Positions 1 to 8,095 of a stretch of DNA of 64,000 nt are shown piece by piece. A program made the translations under genes and the position numbers. Numbering within the stretch: position 1 is the first letter of the stretch; each line of letters starts with the position of its first letter. Source of the stretch: Saprospiraceae bacterium (GTDB taxonomy: Bacteria; Bacteroidota; Bacteroidia; Chitinophagales; Saprospiraceae); NCBI GenBank assembly GCA_016719615.1, contig JADJYQ010000005.1:124001-188000 (forward strand), read 5' to 3'. A model generated the notes under the pieces. That model made no database searches. It worked only from the letters and a program-made list of their open reading frames with translations, and was not told the DNA's origin.

Positions 1-1136
1 CCTTTTTTACGAACGGTGAATACAGCATCAATTTCTTTTGGATCTGAGATTACCGGCCAGGCATATGCAATGTTTAATTTTTTTAAATGCAGTGCGAGTT
101 CATTTGCTTTTTGTTCCGCTTCTTGTTGTGTTTCCCCATAAAATTCAACGACCTGTACTCCACCAGGTTCGCCCTGAATGAAATTACAATATCTTTTGGT
201 CTCAATATTTTCCCGGCTTTTTTCAATCAAAAGGTGATCGAGCAGTTCGACAGACGCGGGTTTGAAATCCACCATGGTCTGCATATGTGAAATGGAATCA
301 AAGAAATCTTCAAAATGAACGATGCACAGACTTTGAAATTTTGGATTTGGTTCGAGCTTTATTTTTGCTTTGAGTATGATGCCTAAAGTGCACTCACTTC
401 CAGTGATAAGTTTGCTTAGATTCCATGAGTTTCCTGTAAATTCATCGAGATTGTATCCTCCAACCCTTCGCATAACTTTTGGAAATCCGGATTCTATTTC
501 TGCGCGATGTTCCTGTATAATTTTGAAAATACTTTTATAGAGATCTGATTCGCGGTCAATGCCCTCTAATTTGTGTTCGAGTTCAGGAGCAGTGAGGTCT
601 TTGCAATGCAGCAGTGTTCCGTCTGCAAGTAAGACTTCGAGCTCAAGTACATGGTCTAATGTTTTGCCATATAAGATACTTCTCGTACCGCTGCTGTTGT
701 TGGCAATCATCCCGCCTACAGTGGCGCGGCTGCTGGTTGCCGGATCCGGAGCAAAATGTAATTGATATTTGAGCAATTGGCGGTTGAGCTCATCTCTCAC
801 GATGCCCGGCTGCACCCATGCCCATTGTTCCGCGGAATTGATCTCTAGAATACCGGACATATATTTTGTAAAATCGACGACCAAACCTTCTCCTACGGTC
901 TGGCCGACCAGGCTGGTGCCTCCACCACGGGCTACTATTGCTAAGCCGTATTTTGTAGCCAGAGCTACGATATGTTTGACATCATCTTCGTCTTTAGGAA
1001 GCGCAATGGCCTGTGGCTGGATCTGATAATTGCTGGCATCAGTAGCGTAAATACCGGTCTGGAGGGCATCGGTATAAACTTCTCCTTTGATGGAAGCAGC
1101 TAATTCTGAATAAATTTCCTTTGTGCTAAATTTCAT
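1..1136 (-). CDS. FAD-binding oxidase, GlcD/D-lactate dehydrogenase-like (partial, 3' end outside window)
   Basis: Translating the minus strand from the ATG at 1136 gives an open frame to the window edge (378 codons). It contains the PCMH-type FAD-binding signature: residues around ARGGGTSLVGQT, then GLVVDFTKYM, and later a PDPATSSRATVGGMIANNSSG stretch and GGYNLDEF. These are typical of the D-lactate/glycolate/2-hydroxyglutarate dehydrogenase family, which oxidises 2-hydroxy acids to 2-oxo acids with FAD. In Bacteroidota the family member is often a roughly 950-residue fusion with a C-terminal 4Fe-4S domain, but that part, if present, lies outside the window. The exact substrate cannot be told. 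The start is chosen because the family's N-terminal helix follows directly (MKFSTKEIYSEL). Confidence 0.9.
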   Translation of the reverse strand, partial: MKFSTKEIYSELAASIKGEVYTDALQTGIYATDASNYQIQPQAIALPKDEDDVKHIVALATKYGLAIVARGGGTSLVGQTVGEGLVVDFTKYMSGILEINSAEQWAWVQPGIVRDELNRQLLKYQLHFAPDPATSSRATVGGMIANNSSGTRSILYGKTLDHVLELEVLLADGTLLHCKDLTAPELEHKLEGIDRESDLYKSIFKIIQEHRAEIESGFPKVMRRVGGYNLDEFTGNSWNLSKLITGSECTLGIILKAKIKLEPNPKFQSLCIVHFEDFFDSISHMQTMVDFKPASVELLDHLLIEKSRENIETKRYCNFIQGEPGGVQVVEFYGETQQEAEQKANELALHLKKLNIAYAWPVISDPKEIDAVFTVRKK

Positions 1137-1626
1137 CACCACTAAATTGCAAAGTTATACCAATTGTATTTAAAGATTGTTCCAATCCAATTTATAAATT
1201 GCAATGATTAATGCGGAAGTATATATGTAATAGCTTTGAATTGACCGAATCAAAATTTGACTTTATTCGACCGTCCAATCAGGATTTGGAAATGCTATAT
1301 TTCGAAAAAATGTGAATGTATTGCATTTCATTGAGGGCTACCATATCGTTTACTTTTCTGCGCGTAAATCTTGAGAAGGTTTTGGATATGCTTGAAGTTT
1401 AAATATTTAAAACAATAAATGGAAACACATGAGTTTTGTCTCGAAATTCAAATTAGGAAATACAAATGGATAATTCCTTTTCCAGACTTCATGTGAATAT
1501 GTTTTTTGAAAGCTGGTATTCGAATTTAAGAAGTCATAAATTTTAGATAGCTTCCTAAAAGAAGAAAGCAGTTCGTTTACACGAACTGCCTTCAAAACTA
1601 CACCTTCAGTTTTATATATTTTCAAA
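1137..1626. other. intergenic region without recognised gene
   Basis: About 490 bases between the FAD oxidase start and the stop of the DUF7948-like gene. A 92-codon minus-strand frame exists here but overlaps the downstream gene end and shows no recognisable protein. I see no strong hairpin or tRNA-like fold. Confidence 0.5.
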
Positions 1627-2394
1627 TTAAATCTCCAATCTTTTTTGGATGATGTGCGTGCGGATATGCAGGACTTTGTTTTCATTGCATTGGGCGATTT
1701 TCAAGCCTACAGTATTTTTGGTAATGACCCATGAAGCGACTACTGGTCTGCCTTCCTGGTGAACCAAAGGTTTCTCAATCATAATATCACCGCTATTTGT
1801 GTTTGCGATAAGACGACCTGATGGATCTATCTTGAGATCATTAGCACCCTCCAGATTAAACTGGATGTCCTGATAATTAAATCCGGAAGCCACCTGGAAA
1901 TCCATTTCTAATTGATCTGCGCGATCTGAATACAGAAGATCAATACCCGGAAAGAGTTGGTTGTAATAAAGTTTGCGAAATTGCTTTTCTTCACATTCTT
2001 TATTTGCTTTAGCAGCTTTTCTGTATTTAAACTCTTCAACACCTGTTATTTCCATGTTGCTGTTGGCATTTTCCCAGTTTAAATTTAAAACTTGTGACTT
2101 CGCAGATGCAACTGAGGTTTTTAAAATCGAAGCTGATTCAGTAGGATTATTCTCCGTTAAGCGAATGGAAATTCCCTGATGATAAAAGAAATATTTAAGA
2201 TACTCACCTTGCGCGGTATACAAAATGTTGCGGTGAAAATCCTTTACATTGCATTTGAATTCTGAAAATCTCAACTCTGTCGCATCCAGTACTTCCGGAA
2301 GCTGTTCAGTAGTTTTTGCAGAAACCATTCCTAAAGAGATTACAAATACCATTGCAATCATTGCATTTTTCCAATTTAAATTATGCATTTTCAT
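1627..2394 (-). CDS. exported DUF7948-like single-domain protein
   Basis: 255 residues from the ATG at 2394, chosen over an upstream ATG at 2469 because it begins a proper signal peptide (MKMHNLNWKNAMIAMVFVIS, cleavage probably after VSA). The body resembles the N-terminal DUF7948 domain that Bacteroidota gliding/SBBP-repeat surface proteins carry. Signs are a GEYLKYFFYHQGISIRL segment, a Y-x-LFPGIDLLY motif near the middle, LEMDFQVASG, then a L-I-A-N-T-N-SGDI-IEKP beta strand pattern. Normally this domain heads a protein of more than 1000 residues with SBBP repeats and a type IX sorting domain. Here it stands alone and has no sorting domain. Function unknown; probably periplasmic or surface-associated. 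Confidence 0.7.
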   Translation of the reverse strand: MKMHNLNWKNAMIAMVFVISLGMVSAKTTEQLPEVLDATELRFSEFKCNVKDFHRNILYTAQGEYLKYFFYHQGISIRLTENNPTESASILKTSVASAKSQVLNLNWENANSNMEITGVEEFKYRKAAKANKECEEKQFRKLYYNQLFPGIDLLYSDRADQLEMDFQVASGFNYQDIQFNLEGANDLKIDPSGRLIANTNSGDIMIEKPLVHQEGRPVVASWVITKNTVGLKIAQCNENKVLHIRTHIIQKRLEI

Positions 2395-2724
2395 AATACC
2401 AATTTTTTTTTTCGTTAATAAAAATCCACTCCCTGGCCGCTTTTCAGCAGTACATTTAATTTTAGCCAATCCTTGTTCAGGAAGTCTTGTTAGTTTGTTT
2501 TTCCCAGGTGTTTCGGAAGTCCTCTTTAAAAGATGACAACGTAAAGATAACGTTGCACCGGGAAGAAAGTTTTTAATAAAAACTTAATTTTAATTTTTTA
2601 TTTTTAAAATAATGTTAAATTATATTTTACCTAAGGGGTGTTTAAGTTGATTATACAGAATAATATTCTGCAAAACACCTTGATCTTAGCATTCAACATT
2701 ACTGCTTTCAGTAATGTCTGATTA
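2395..2724. other. intergenic region with a perfect stem-loop
   Basis: Between the GIN-domain gene and the DUF7948-like gene. It holds a perfect 9-bp stem with 4-base loop at 2696-2717 (ACATTACTG/CAGTAATGT) just after the GIN gene stop, with no U-tract on either side. It also holds a minus-strand TATCTTTA (2542-2549), one base off the TAnnTTTG element, flanked by CAACGT/ACGTTG arms, which could be the promoter of the DUF7948-like gene. Confidence 0.45.
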
Positions 2725-3483
2725 TTATTCTGATTTGCTAGCTTCGCTGAATTCTCTGTTTTGAATTTGAGTTTCCAAATTTTCAGCACCAGAGTACACA
2801 AGTTTTGCATGGTCAGATAACTCTGCAATGAGTTTTTTAGCAACATGCACACGAGCTTCACAAAAATCCTGCATATTTAAGTTCACAAATTCAGTTTCAA
2901 GGGCTTTTGCCTTGAGCTCCGTATGATCATCCATTTGGATATTGCAATTTGTAATTTTTCCCATCACTTTAAGCTGTGAAAAATCATTCATGCGCAATTC
3001 CAGTTGATCGAGTATCAGCAATAGATGTCCTTCTGAATGATTTTCTGTTGAAACCATTAGTTGTGTCAAGCGCAAGGTATCTTTCATATGGAATTCTACG
3101 AAATTATTTAAGTAAATTTCTGTCAGCGTGTCTGAATATAGATCAATGCGAATGGCTTCATGTGTTCTGTAACTTTGAATGCTGTCCATTCGGATACTGA
3201 TCCGCTGCCCATCCTGTATAATCTTGACATAATCTTTCAGGTTTTCCTCCACTCTTATTTTAGCATTCGGATTTCCTTTATGCCAGTATACTTCAAAATG
3301 TTTTCCGGCTTCGATGATGGTGTAAGCCGTGAGAGGTACATCTATTTCTACCCAGGATTTGTTGCCTATGGTCATTTCTTTTTGATAAGTATTGGCCTCC
3401 ATTTTAACTTTGATCATGACCACCAATGTTGAAATAAGGATGATGGCTACTGCGATTAGAGAAATTTTATTGCTCAGTTTCAT
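2725..3483 (-). CDS. GIN (DUF2807)-domain membrane-anchored protein
   Basis: 252 residues. One N-terminal membrane segment (residues about 8-24, ISLIAVAIILISTLVVMI) is followed by an extracytoplasmic beta-rich domain made of repeated short strands (LTEIYLNNFVEF, LELRMNDFSQLKV, NCNIQMDDHTELKA, VNLNMQDFCEARV, LIAELSDHAKLVYSG). This is the pattern of the DUF2807/GIN head domain, predicted to form a right-handed beta helix in Bacteroidota. It is the last gene of the ABC/GntR operon and its start overlaps the gntR stop by 17 bases, so the two are translationally coupled. It probably acts in the envelope. The molecular role is unknown. Confidence 0.75.
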   Translation of the reverse strand: MKLSNKISLIAVAIILISTLVVMIKVKMEANTYQKEMTIGNKSWVEIDVPLTAYTIIEAGKHFEVYWHKGNPNAKIRVEENLKDYVKIIQDGQRISIRMDSIQSYRTHEAIRIDLYSDTLTEIYLNNFVEFHMKDTLRLTQLMVSTENHSEGHLLLILDQLELRMNDFSQLKVMGKITNCNIQMDDHTELKAKALETEFVNLNMQDFCEARVHVAKKLIAELSDHAKLVYSGAENLETQIQNREFSEASKSE

Positions 3484-3850
3484 GGTTCTGTTTGTTTTTC
3501 CAAATTGAATAATAGTTTTTCATTTCGTCCCAATTGATTCCCAATTGGTCCATGGTCCTGAATAACTCAGGTAAAAAGTCTTCTGCAAACTGGTCCTTGC
3601 GATTTCCAATAGATTTATTCATGGCTCCGTTGGCGACAAAAAATCCAATGCCTCTTCTGTTTTCGAGGATGCCTAAATCCTGTAAGAGGGTATAAGACCT
3701 CATGACTGTATTAGGGTTGACCTGTATATTGGTTGCGTATTCGCGAACCGAAGGAATCCGTTCTCCTTCCTTCCAGGATTTGTTGATGATATTTTCTTGA
3801 ACAGACATACCGATTTGCTCGAATATGGATAATGATTTTTTGAATTCCAT
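3467..3850 (-). CDS. GntR-family transcriptional regulator, YtrA subfamily
   Basis: 127 residues, the usual size for YtrA-type GntR proteins, which have a winged helix and only a short C-terminal dimerisation tail. The winged-helix is visible: IFEQIGMSVQENII, the GERIPSVREYA segment, NPNTVMRSYTLLQDLGILE (recognition helix) and the wing RRGIGFFV (residues about 10-75). These repressors are normally encoded with ABC transporters and control their own operon. Here the gene sits 1 base after the permease stop and overlaps the GIN gene. The inverted repeat upstream of the operon (5461-5486) is its likely operator. Confidence 0.92.
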   Translation of the reverse strand: MEFKKSLSIFEQIGMSVQENIINKSWKEGERIPSVREYATNIQVNPNTVMRSYTLLQDLGILENRRGIGFFVANGAMNKSIGNRKDQFAEDFLPELFRTMDQLGINWDEMKNYYSIWKNKQNHETEQ

Positions 3851-3851
3851 G

Positions 3852-4607
3852 TTACACCTCTTTTTCTTTGATTTTTAAATAAGTCATATACCAGAAGAAA
3901 GGTGCAGCCAAATATTGAAGAAAGAATTTGCCAAGTTTGAACATCCAGAAATCTTCCAGAATCAAATCAATGGGTACGTTGTAATCTACATCAACCCCAT
4001 GTATGCCATCTCTGAATTCCGGAAACAAAATATAAGCAAACAAAGCCACTACAAGCATATAAGCCAAAGCACTTACTATGGTCCAAAGAATTACTTTGTA
4101 CCAGGAACCTGTATTGAACATCGCAGCTCCAAAGAAAAATACACTGAAAACAATAATTATAAAATGTAATCCTTGCAAATTTTCTCTGGTGAATAAACTA
4201 TAGGTATTTGTTGGCTTATTCATAAAGACTTCAACAATCAATTGATGGCTCATGTAAAAGAGATAAAATAAAATAATTGAACCTATCCAGAAGAGGATGT
4301 TGCCAAACATCCATTTTGTGAAAACTTTTTCAAACGCGGTTGCCGGTAAATTCAAATAATCTGCCCGAGTTGGGAGTTTTTTCAATTCTTCAAAGGAATT
4401 GACGATATAGATAAAACCGAAGACTGCAAAAAATCCTTCCAGGGAGACAGTCCCAATTTTGCCGTTTTCGAAATAAGCTACTACACTTGTCAATACTAAA
4501 ATACCTGCAAGTACAATGCCCATGATTCGAAAGAAAGGAAGGAATGATTCGTAAAATTCCTTTTTTGTCAGCCAGGCGATTCTATTCAAACTAAATGATG
4601 TATTCAT
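3852..4607 (-). CDS. ABC transporter permease-like membrane protein
   Basis: 251 residues with about six hydrophobic segments (for example IMGIVLAGILVLTSVVAYF, MFGNILFWIGSIILFYLFYM, FIIIVFSVFFFGAAMF, ILWTIVSALAYMLVVALFAYIL). No signal peptide or known catalytic motif. It lies 21 bases after an ABC ATPase gene and directly before the GntR gene, the order seen in YtrA-controlled ABC exporter operons. It therefore probably forms the membrane half of that ABC system. The substrate cannot be told; in related operons bacitracin-like stress or envelope signals induce the transporter, but nothing in this sequence shows that. Confidence 0.75.
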   Translation of the reverse strand: MNTSFSLNRIAWLTKKEFYESFLPFFRIMGIVLAGILVLTSVVAYFENGKIGTVSLEGFFAVFGFIYIVNSFEELKKLPTRADYLNLPATAFEKVFTKWMFGNILFWIGSIILFYLFYMSHQLIVEVFMNKPTNTYSLFTRENLQGLHFIIIVFSVFFFGAAMFNTGSWYKVILWTIVSALAYMLVVALFAYILFPEFRDGIHGVDVDYNVPIDLILEDFWMFKLGKFFLQYLAAPFFWYMTYLKIKEKEV

Positions 4608-4628
4608 ATTTGTTGATTTTTAAAGAGA

Positions 4629-5447
4629 TTAAATAGATTTAGAAATAATGGCGTTGAATAAAATTTCAATGTCGACCTCTGTCTGAACCTGGTTTTCCTG
4701 TTTTAAATTCATAACTACATGTCCACCTGGAACTTGTTCAGCATAGATAGATTTTTCAGGTATTTGAGAACCAGGAACGAAATCAAAGCGGTATTTGGAG
4801 GAGATGTGAAATAAGTCTTGATTGAATATTACTTGACCTCCTTCTACAACTACAATTCTATCCAATAAATTAGCAACATCTTTTACCTGATGGGTAGAAA
4901 TTAATATACACTGATCTTCATTGAGAGAAGAAGAAACGACTTTTCTAAAAACCATCTTGGAAGGGATATCCAAACCATTGGTAGGTTCATCTAAAATTAG
5001 AAGTTTGCAACCAGTAGCAAGAGCAAAAGCAATCAGAAATTTTTTCTTTTGCCCAAAAGACAGTTCTTTTAACTTGCCATCGGAGGGCAATTCAAATTCC
5101 GAAAGAATGCGATCAAATTTTTCATGATCCCAATTTGGATAAAAATTGGAATAAAGTTGAACGTAGCGACGGATAGTGACTTCTGGCAAAATATATTCTT
5201 CCTGAACGTAATATAAATCCGTTAGCATTTCCACGTGGCGTCCTCTGCTGGAAGCTCCATTCACCAAAGCTTGACCATGTTGAGGGAAGAGCAAACCAGA
5301 GACGACTCTAAGGAAAGTCGTTTTACCAGCACCGTTTTTTCCCAGAATACCATTAATGGTTCCCGATTCCAATTGTAAATTGAGATCTTGAAACAGCGGA
5401 GCTTTCTTCTTGCGATAACCAAAACTCATTTCATTTACCTGTATCAT
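4629..5447 (-). CDS. ABC transporter ATP-binding protein
   Basis: 272 residues. Walker A at about residues 35-43 (GKNGAGKTT), Q-loop region YYVQEE, signature LSFGQKKK (about 130-137), Walker B with LLILDEPTNGLD (about 150-160) and switch His in ISTHQVKDV. The C-terminal 60 residues form the extra domain typical of exporter-type ATPases paired with separate permeases. The gene is first in a four-gene operon (ATPase, permease, GntR, GIN). The start codon follows the promoter/operator pair at 5461-5519. Confidence 0.93.
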   Translation of the reverse strand: MIQVNEMSFGYRKKKAPLFQDLNLQLESGTINGILGKNGAGKTTFLRVVSGLLFPQHGQALVNGASSRGRHVEMLTDLYYVQEEYILPEVTIRRYVQLYSNFYPNWDHEKFDRILSEFELPSDGKLKELSFGQKKKFLIAFALATGCKLLILDEPTNGLDIPSKMVFRKVVSSSLNEDQCILISTHQVKDVANLLDRIVVVEGGQVIFNQDLFHISSKYRFDFVPGSQIPEKSIYAEQVPGGHVVMNLKQENQVQTEVDIEILFNAIISKSI

Positions 5448-5460
5448 TTGTCTATTGTTT

Positions 5461-5486
5461 TAGTGTATTAGTTAAATAGTACACTA
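5461..5486 (-). promoter_or_regulatory. inverted-repeat operator, probable YtrA/GntR binding site
   Basis: TAGTGTA-N12-TACACTA, a 26-base imperfect palindrome with 22 of 26 positions symmetric. It begins 14 bases before the ATPase start codon and abuts the -7 element, so a bound protein would block transcription initiation. GntR proteins of the YtrA type bind long inverted repeats of GT..AC character in front of their own operon. Assignment to the gntR gene at 3467-3850 is inference. Confidence 0.75.
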
Positions 5487-5519
5487 CAAAGGTATGTATG
5501 AACTTTGAAATATTCCAAA
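5487..5519 (-). promoter_or_regulatory. Bacteroidota-type promoter of the ABC/GntR operon
   Basis: Read on the minus strand, TTTG (5516-5519) is followed after 21 bases by TACCTTTG (5487-5494), matching the TTTG-N19-21-TAnnTTTG primary sigma promoter of Bacteroidota. Transcription would start inside the palindrome at 5461-5486. Confidence 0.8.
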
Positions 5520-5766
5520 TATTTTTTGTAAAAATTTTTACATTTTTATTTATATAATACATAATATACACATAATTAATAATATATGTAAATTATATGA
5601 AAAAAAAAAGAATTTTTCAAATGGATTTTTCCTCACAAAAAATGCGATTCAAGCGTGTATTATCATTGAATTTCCAATTTTTTATGCAAAATCGAATTGT
5701 CAGTTACTTTATTGAAGTCAGAATTAAATTCCTTAATTGTTTGCTGGTAAATGTGGTTATGGATCC

Positions 5767-6375
5767 TTAGCGCGGACTCCCACTCACATAATCATTCCCT
5801 TTCAGATAAAACCTGTAGAGCCATTGAGCAGATTCGCCAGCAGATTCGACACCAATCCTTTTGGACTGTCCGATCTGTGCTTTGTTATATGTGATTTGGA
5901 TGTCGTGAATCTGAAGCGGACTTTCCGGTTCATAAAGCTTGCAGGCATTTAAGGCGCGATTTATACCCATAGCTTGTGTTAAACAACCGGGGCCTTTTGT
6001 CAAAGCTGACGGTGCTTCTGATATGCCACGATTTTTTTGCATCTGTGCTATGCCTTCGCGGGGTTCAACAGCTCGGATCAAAATGGCATGCGGGGTCCCT
6101 ATGGGTCCTGTAATGATATTAAACATTTCGTGGATTCCGTAGCACACATATATATAAGCATGTCCGCCGTCCAAGAACATGGTTTTCGTGCGCGGAGTTA
6201 GCCTGTTTCCAAAGGCATGGGAAGCACGGTCTTCTGGTGCCCGATAAGCCTCTGCCTCAACAATGATTCCAGAATATCTGATTCCTTGTATTTGGGATAC
6301 CAGCATTTTTCCGAGAATATCACGAGTCAAACCAAGAACATCATCGCTTAAATAATATTTGCGCGGGAGGAGCAT
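5767..6375 (-). CDS. mpg: DNA-3-methyladenine glycosylase, AAG/MPG family
   Basis: 202 residues, normal for bacterial AAG. It excises alkylated bases (3-methyladenine, hypoxanthine) in base excision repair. Family marks: LGKMLV near residue 22, the catalytic IIVEAEAYRAPEDRASHAFG segment (Glu in EAEAY), the TMFLDGGHAYIYVCYG segment containing the intercalating Tyr region, and NIITGPIGTPHAILIRAVEP. It is monocistronic and divergent from the GH113-like gene. Confidence 0.95.
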   Translation of the reverse strand: MLLPRKYYLSDDVLGLTRDILGKMLVSQIQGIRYSGIIVEAEAYRAPEDRASHAFGNRLTPRTKTMFLDGGHAYIYVCYGIHEMFNIITGPIGTPHAILIRAVEPREGIAQMQKNRGISEAPSALTKGPGCLTQAMGINRALNACKLYEPESPLQIHDIQITYNKAQIGQSKRIGVESAGESAQWLYRFYLKGNDYVSGSPR

Positions 6376-6479
6376 CGATCAAATTTTAATGTGGCAAGTT
6401 ATGAAAGCTTTATCCCTTAAGCACATTGTGTATTAGAAGACTTATCTTTATTGCATCAAAACACTAAGTTCATAAAATT

Positions 6480-7505
6480 TTGCGCGTACTTTACTTATCT
6501 GTGAGTTTACTCGTTGTCATATTTTTCCTATGGAAATGGGAAACCTACTCTCAGCCAAATCAAACTAAAATATGTGGATTGAGTTTTGTTGCACCCCCTG
6601 ATCCCTTTGTTTCAAATCCCATGTCGGCGATCAAACAAGTAGGTGCAAATTGGCTAACGTTTATTCCTTATGCATTTTCCGCTGCAGGTCAGCCGGAAGT
6701 TCGTTTCGAAAATCTGCATTGGCAATGGTGGGGAGAACGCGCGGAAGGTATTAAAGAATGCATTCGCCTGGCAAAAGCTGCCGATTTAAATATCATGTTG
6801 AAGCCACAGGTGTACATTCATCGTTCTTGGGTTGGAGCTGTGGAGTTTCATTCAGAGGAAGAATGGCAACAATGGGAACAGAGTTATACAAAATACATGA
6901 TGCTTTATGTTGATATCGCTAAATCAGAAAATATTGCGATGTTGTGTATTGCAACAGAATACGATAAAGCGGCCATCAAAAGAGAAGCTTTTTTTCGAAA
7001 ACTCATCCGGGAAATCCGAAGTAAATACAGTGGCAAGCTTTGTTATAGTGCCAACTGGGATCACTATTCGAAAATTCCCTTTTGGGATGCTTTAGATTAT
7101 ATCGGCATTAGCGCTTATTTCCCTTTAGCAGATCATAAAAATCCAAATGTTGATTCTTTGAAACTGGCATGGATTCCTTATCTGAATGAAATGGAAGCAT
7201 TTTCAAAGAAATGTAAGAAATCGATTTTGTTTTCTGAATTTGGTTACCTCAGTGTTGATGGCAGTGCCGGTAAAACCTGGGAACTTGAAAAAAATTTAGA
7301 ATCCCTTCCGATCAACGAAACCTCACAAGCAACAGCATACGAAGCATTATTTTCGAGTTTATGGAACAAATCCTGGTGGGCCGGTGGATTTTTGTGGAAA
7401 TGGTTTCCGGAAGGAAAAGGGCACGAAGGCTTTCCGGAAAAAGATTATACACCACAAGGAAAACAAGCGGAAACCGTGTTGAAGTATTGGTACGACCAAA
7501 AATGA
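6480..7505 (+). CDS. GH113-like glycoside hydrolase, membrane-anchored or secreted
   Basis: 341 residues starting at a TTG codon; no in-frame ATG lies near and the first 20 residues (VLYLSVSLLVVIFFLW) form a signal or anchor segment. The rest is a TIM barrel: GLSFVAPPDPF, ANWLTFIPYAF, QWWGERAEGI, IMLKPQVYIH, LCIATEYDKA (acid/base Glu expected after CIAT), GKLCYSANWDHYSKIPFWDALDYIGISAYFPL, ILFSEFGY (nucleophile Glu expected), and GGFLWKWFPEG. This is the pattern of the GH113 beta-mannanase-like proteins of Bacteroidota, many of unproven substrate. The TTG start is inferred and a sequencing slip near the start cannot be excluded. Confidence 0.82.
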   Translation: MRVLYLSVSLLVVIFFLWKWETYSQPNQTKICGLSFVAPPDPFVSNPMSAIKQVGANWLTFIPYAFSAAGQPEVRFENLHWQWWGERAEGIKECIRLAKAADLNIMLKPQVYIHRSWVGAVEFHSEEEWQQWEQSYTKYMMLYVDIAKSENIAMLCIATEYDKAAIKREAFFRKLIREIRSKYSGKLCYSANWDHYSKIPFWDALDYIGISAYFPLADHKNPNVDSLKLAWIPYLNEMEAFSKKCKKSILFSEFGYLSVDGSAGKTWELEKNLESLPINETSQATAYEALFSSLWNKSWWAGGFLWKWFPEGKGHEGFPEKDYTPQGKQAETVLKYWYDQK

Positions 7506-7568
7506 ATTTTAATTTGGAATCTTTGAAATGGGTGAAATAGTTGAATCTTTGATTTTAAAAAAAGACAT

Positions 7569-7591
7569 TGCGTTTGGCAAACTGAGTTTGC
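7569..7591. repeat. hairpin repeat, copy 1 (GGCAAACnGAGTTTGC)
   Basis: In the gap between convergent genes, the 16-base core GGCAAACTGAGTTTGC forms a 6-7-bp stem with a 3-base loop. A second copy with the same flank (TTGCGTnT before the stem) lies at 35352-35376; over about 24 bases the two differ at two positions. Confidence 0.6.
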
Positions 7592-7669
7592 AAAGGAGCG
7601 TAAATTTTGAAAACCCTTTCAAATAATCATAACCAATTCTCTCAAATCCTGTCAATCTTGTAAATCCGG

Positions 7670-7972
7670 TCAATAGTCCGAATCTAATATCAGATTTTGT
7701 GGGTGGTTTCTTCGGCTTATTGCTCTGGCTTTCTGTCGTTTCCAGATTTCGGCACTGATTGCTTTGGGCAAATCTTCTGCAGATGTGTGTTTGAGGATTG
7801 CTAACAAAATATGTTCTTCGACATCCAGGCGGTAGAGATGGCTAAAAAGCAGACCGGGATCACTATCGAGCAATTCATTTACGCGCGTTTCAATAGAATC
7901 TAACCACTGTTTTTCCTGATCAAATTGATCTAAAAACTGATCGTTGTATTCGGGTAAAAGTATTTCATTCAT
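7670..7972 (-). CDS. conserved small hypothetical protein
   Basis: 100 residues from the ATG at 7972 (MNEILLPEYNDQ); an ATG seven codons upstream is less likely. It is soluble and mostly helical, with an acidic N-terminal half (NDQFLDQFDQEKQWLD) and a segment LFSHLYRLDVEEHILLAIL, then a basic tail WKRQKARAISRR. I recognise this type as a small conserved protein of Bacteroidota without a named function. No catalytic motif is visible. It is a single gene between the GH113-like gene (convergent) and the anchor-V protein gene. Confidence 0.6.
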   Translation of the reverse strand: MNEILLPEYNDQFLDQFDQEKQWLDSIETRVNELLDSDPGLLFSHLYRLDVEEHILLAILKHTSAEDLPKAISAEIWKRQKARAISRRNHPQNLILDSDY

Positions 7973-8095
7973 CGCTATGATGAAAGGTAACATGTAAATT
8001 TGATATGGTGTTGAGAAAATGAATGTTCTTTATCATTATGACATTCATTTTCGGAATAAATATTTTGCGGGTCGGTCCCGGATCTTAGTTCAAAA

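Noticed and set aside
1407..1685. 92-codon minus-strand frame
   Set aside because: Overlaps the end of the DUF7948-like gene, no recognisable fold, no signal, no promoter.
2696..2717. Stem-loop as intrinsic terminator of the ABC/GntR operon
   Set aside because: Perfect stem, but no U-tract on either strand.
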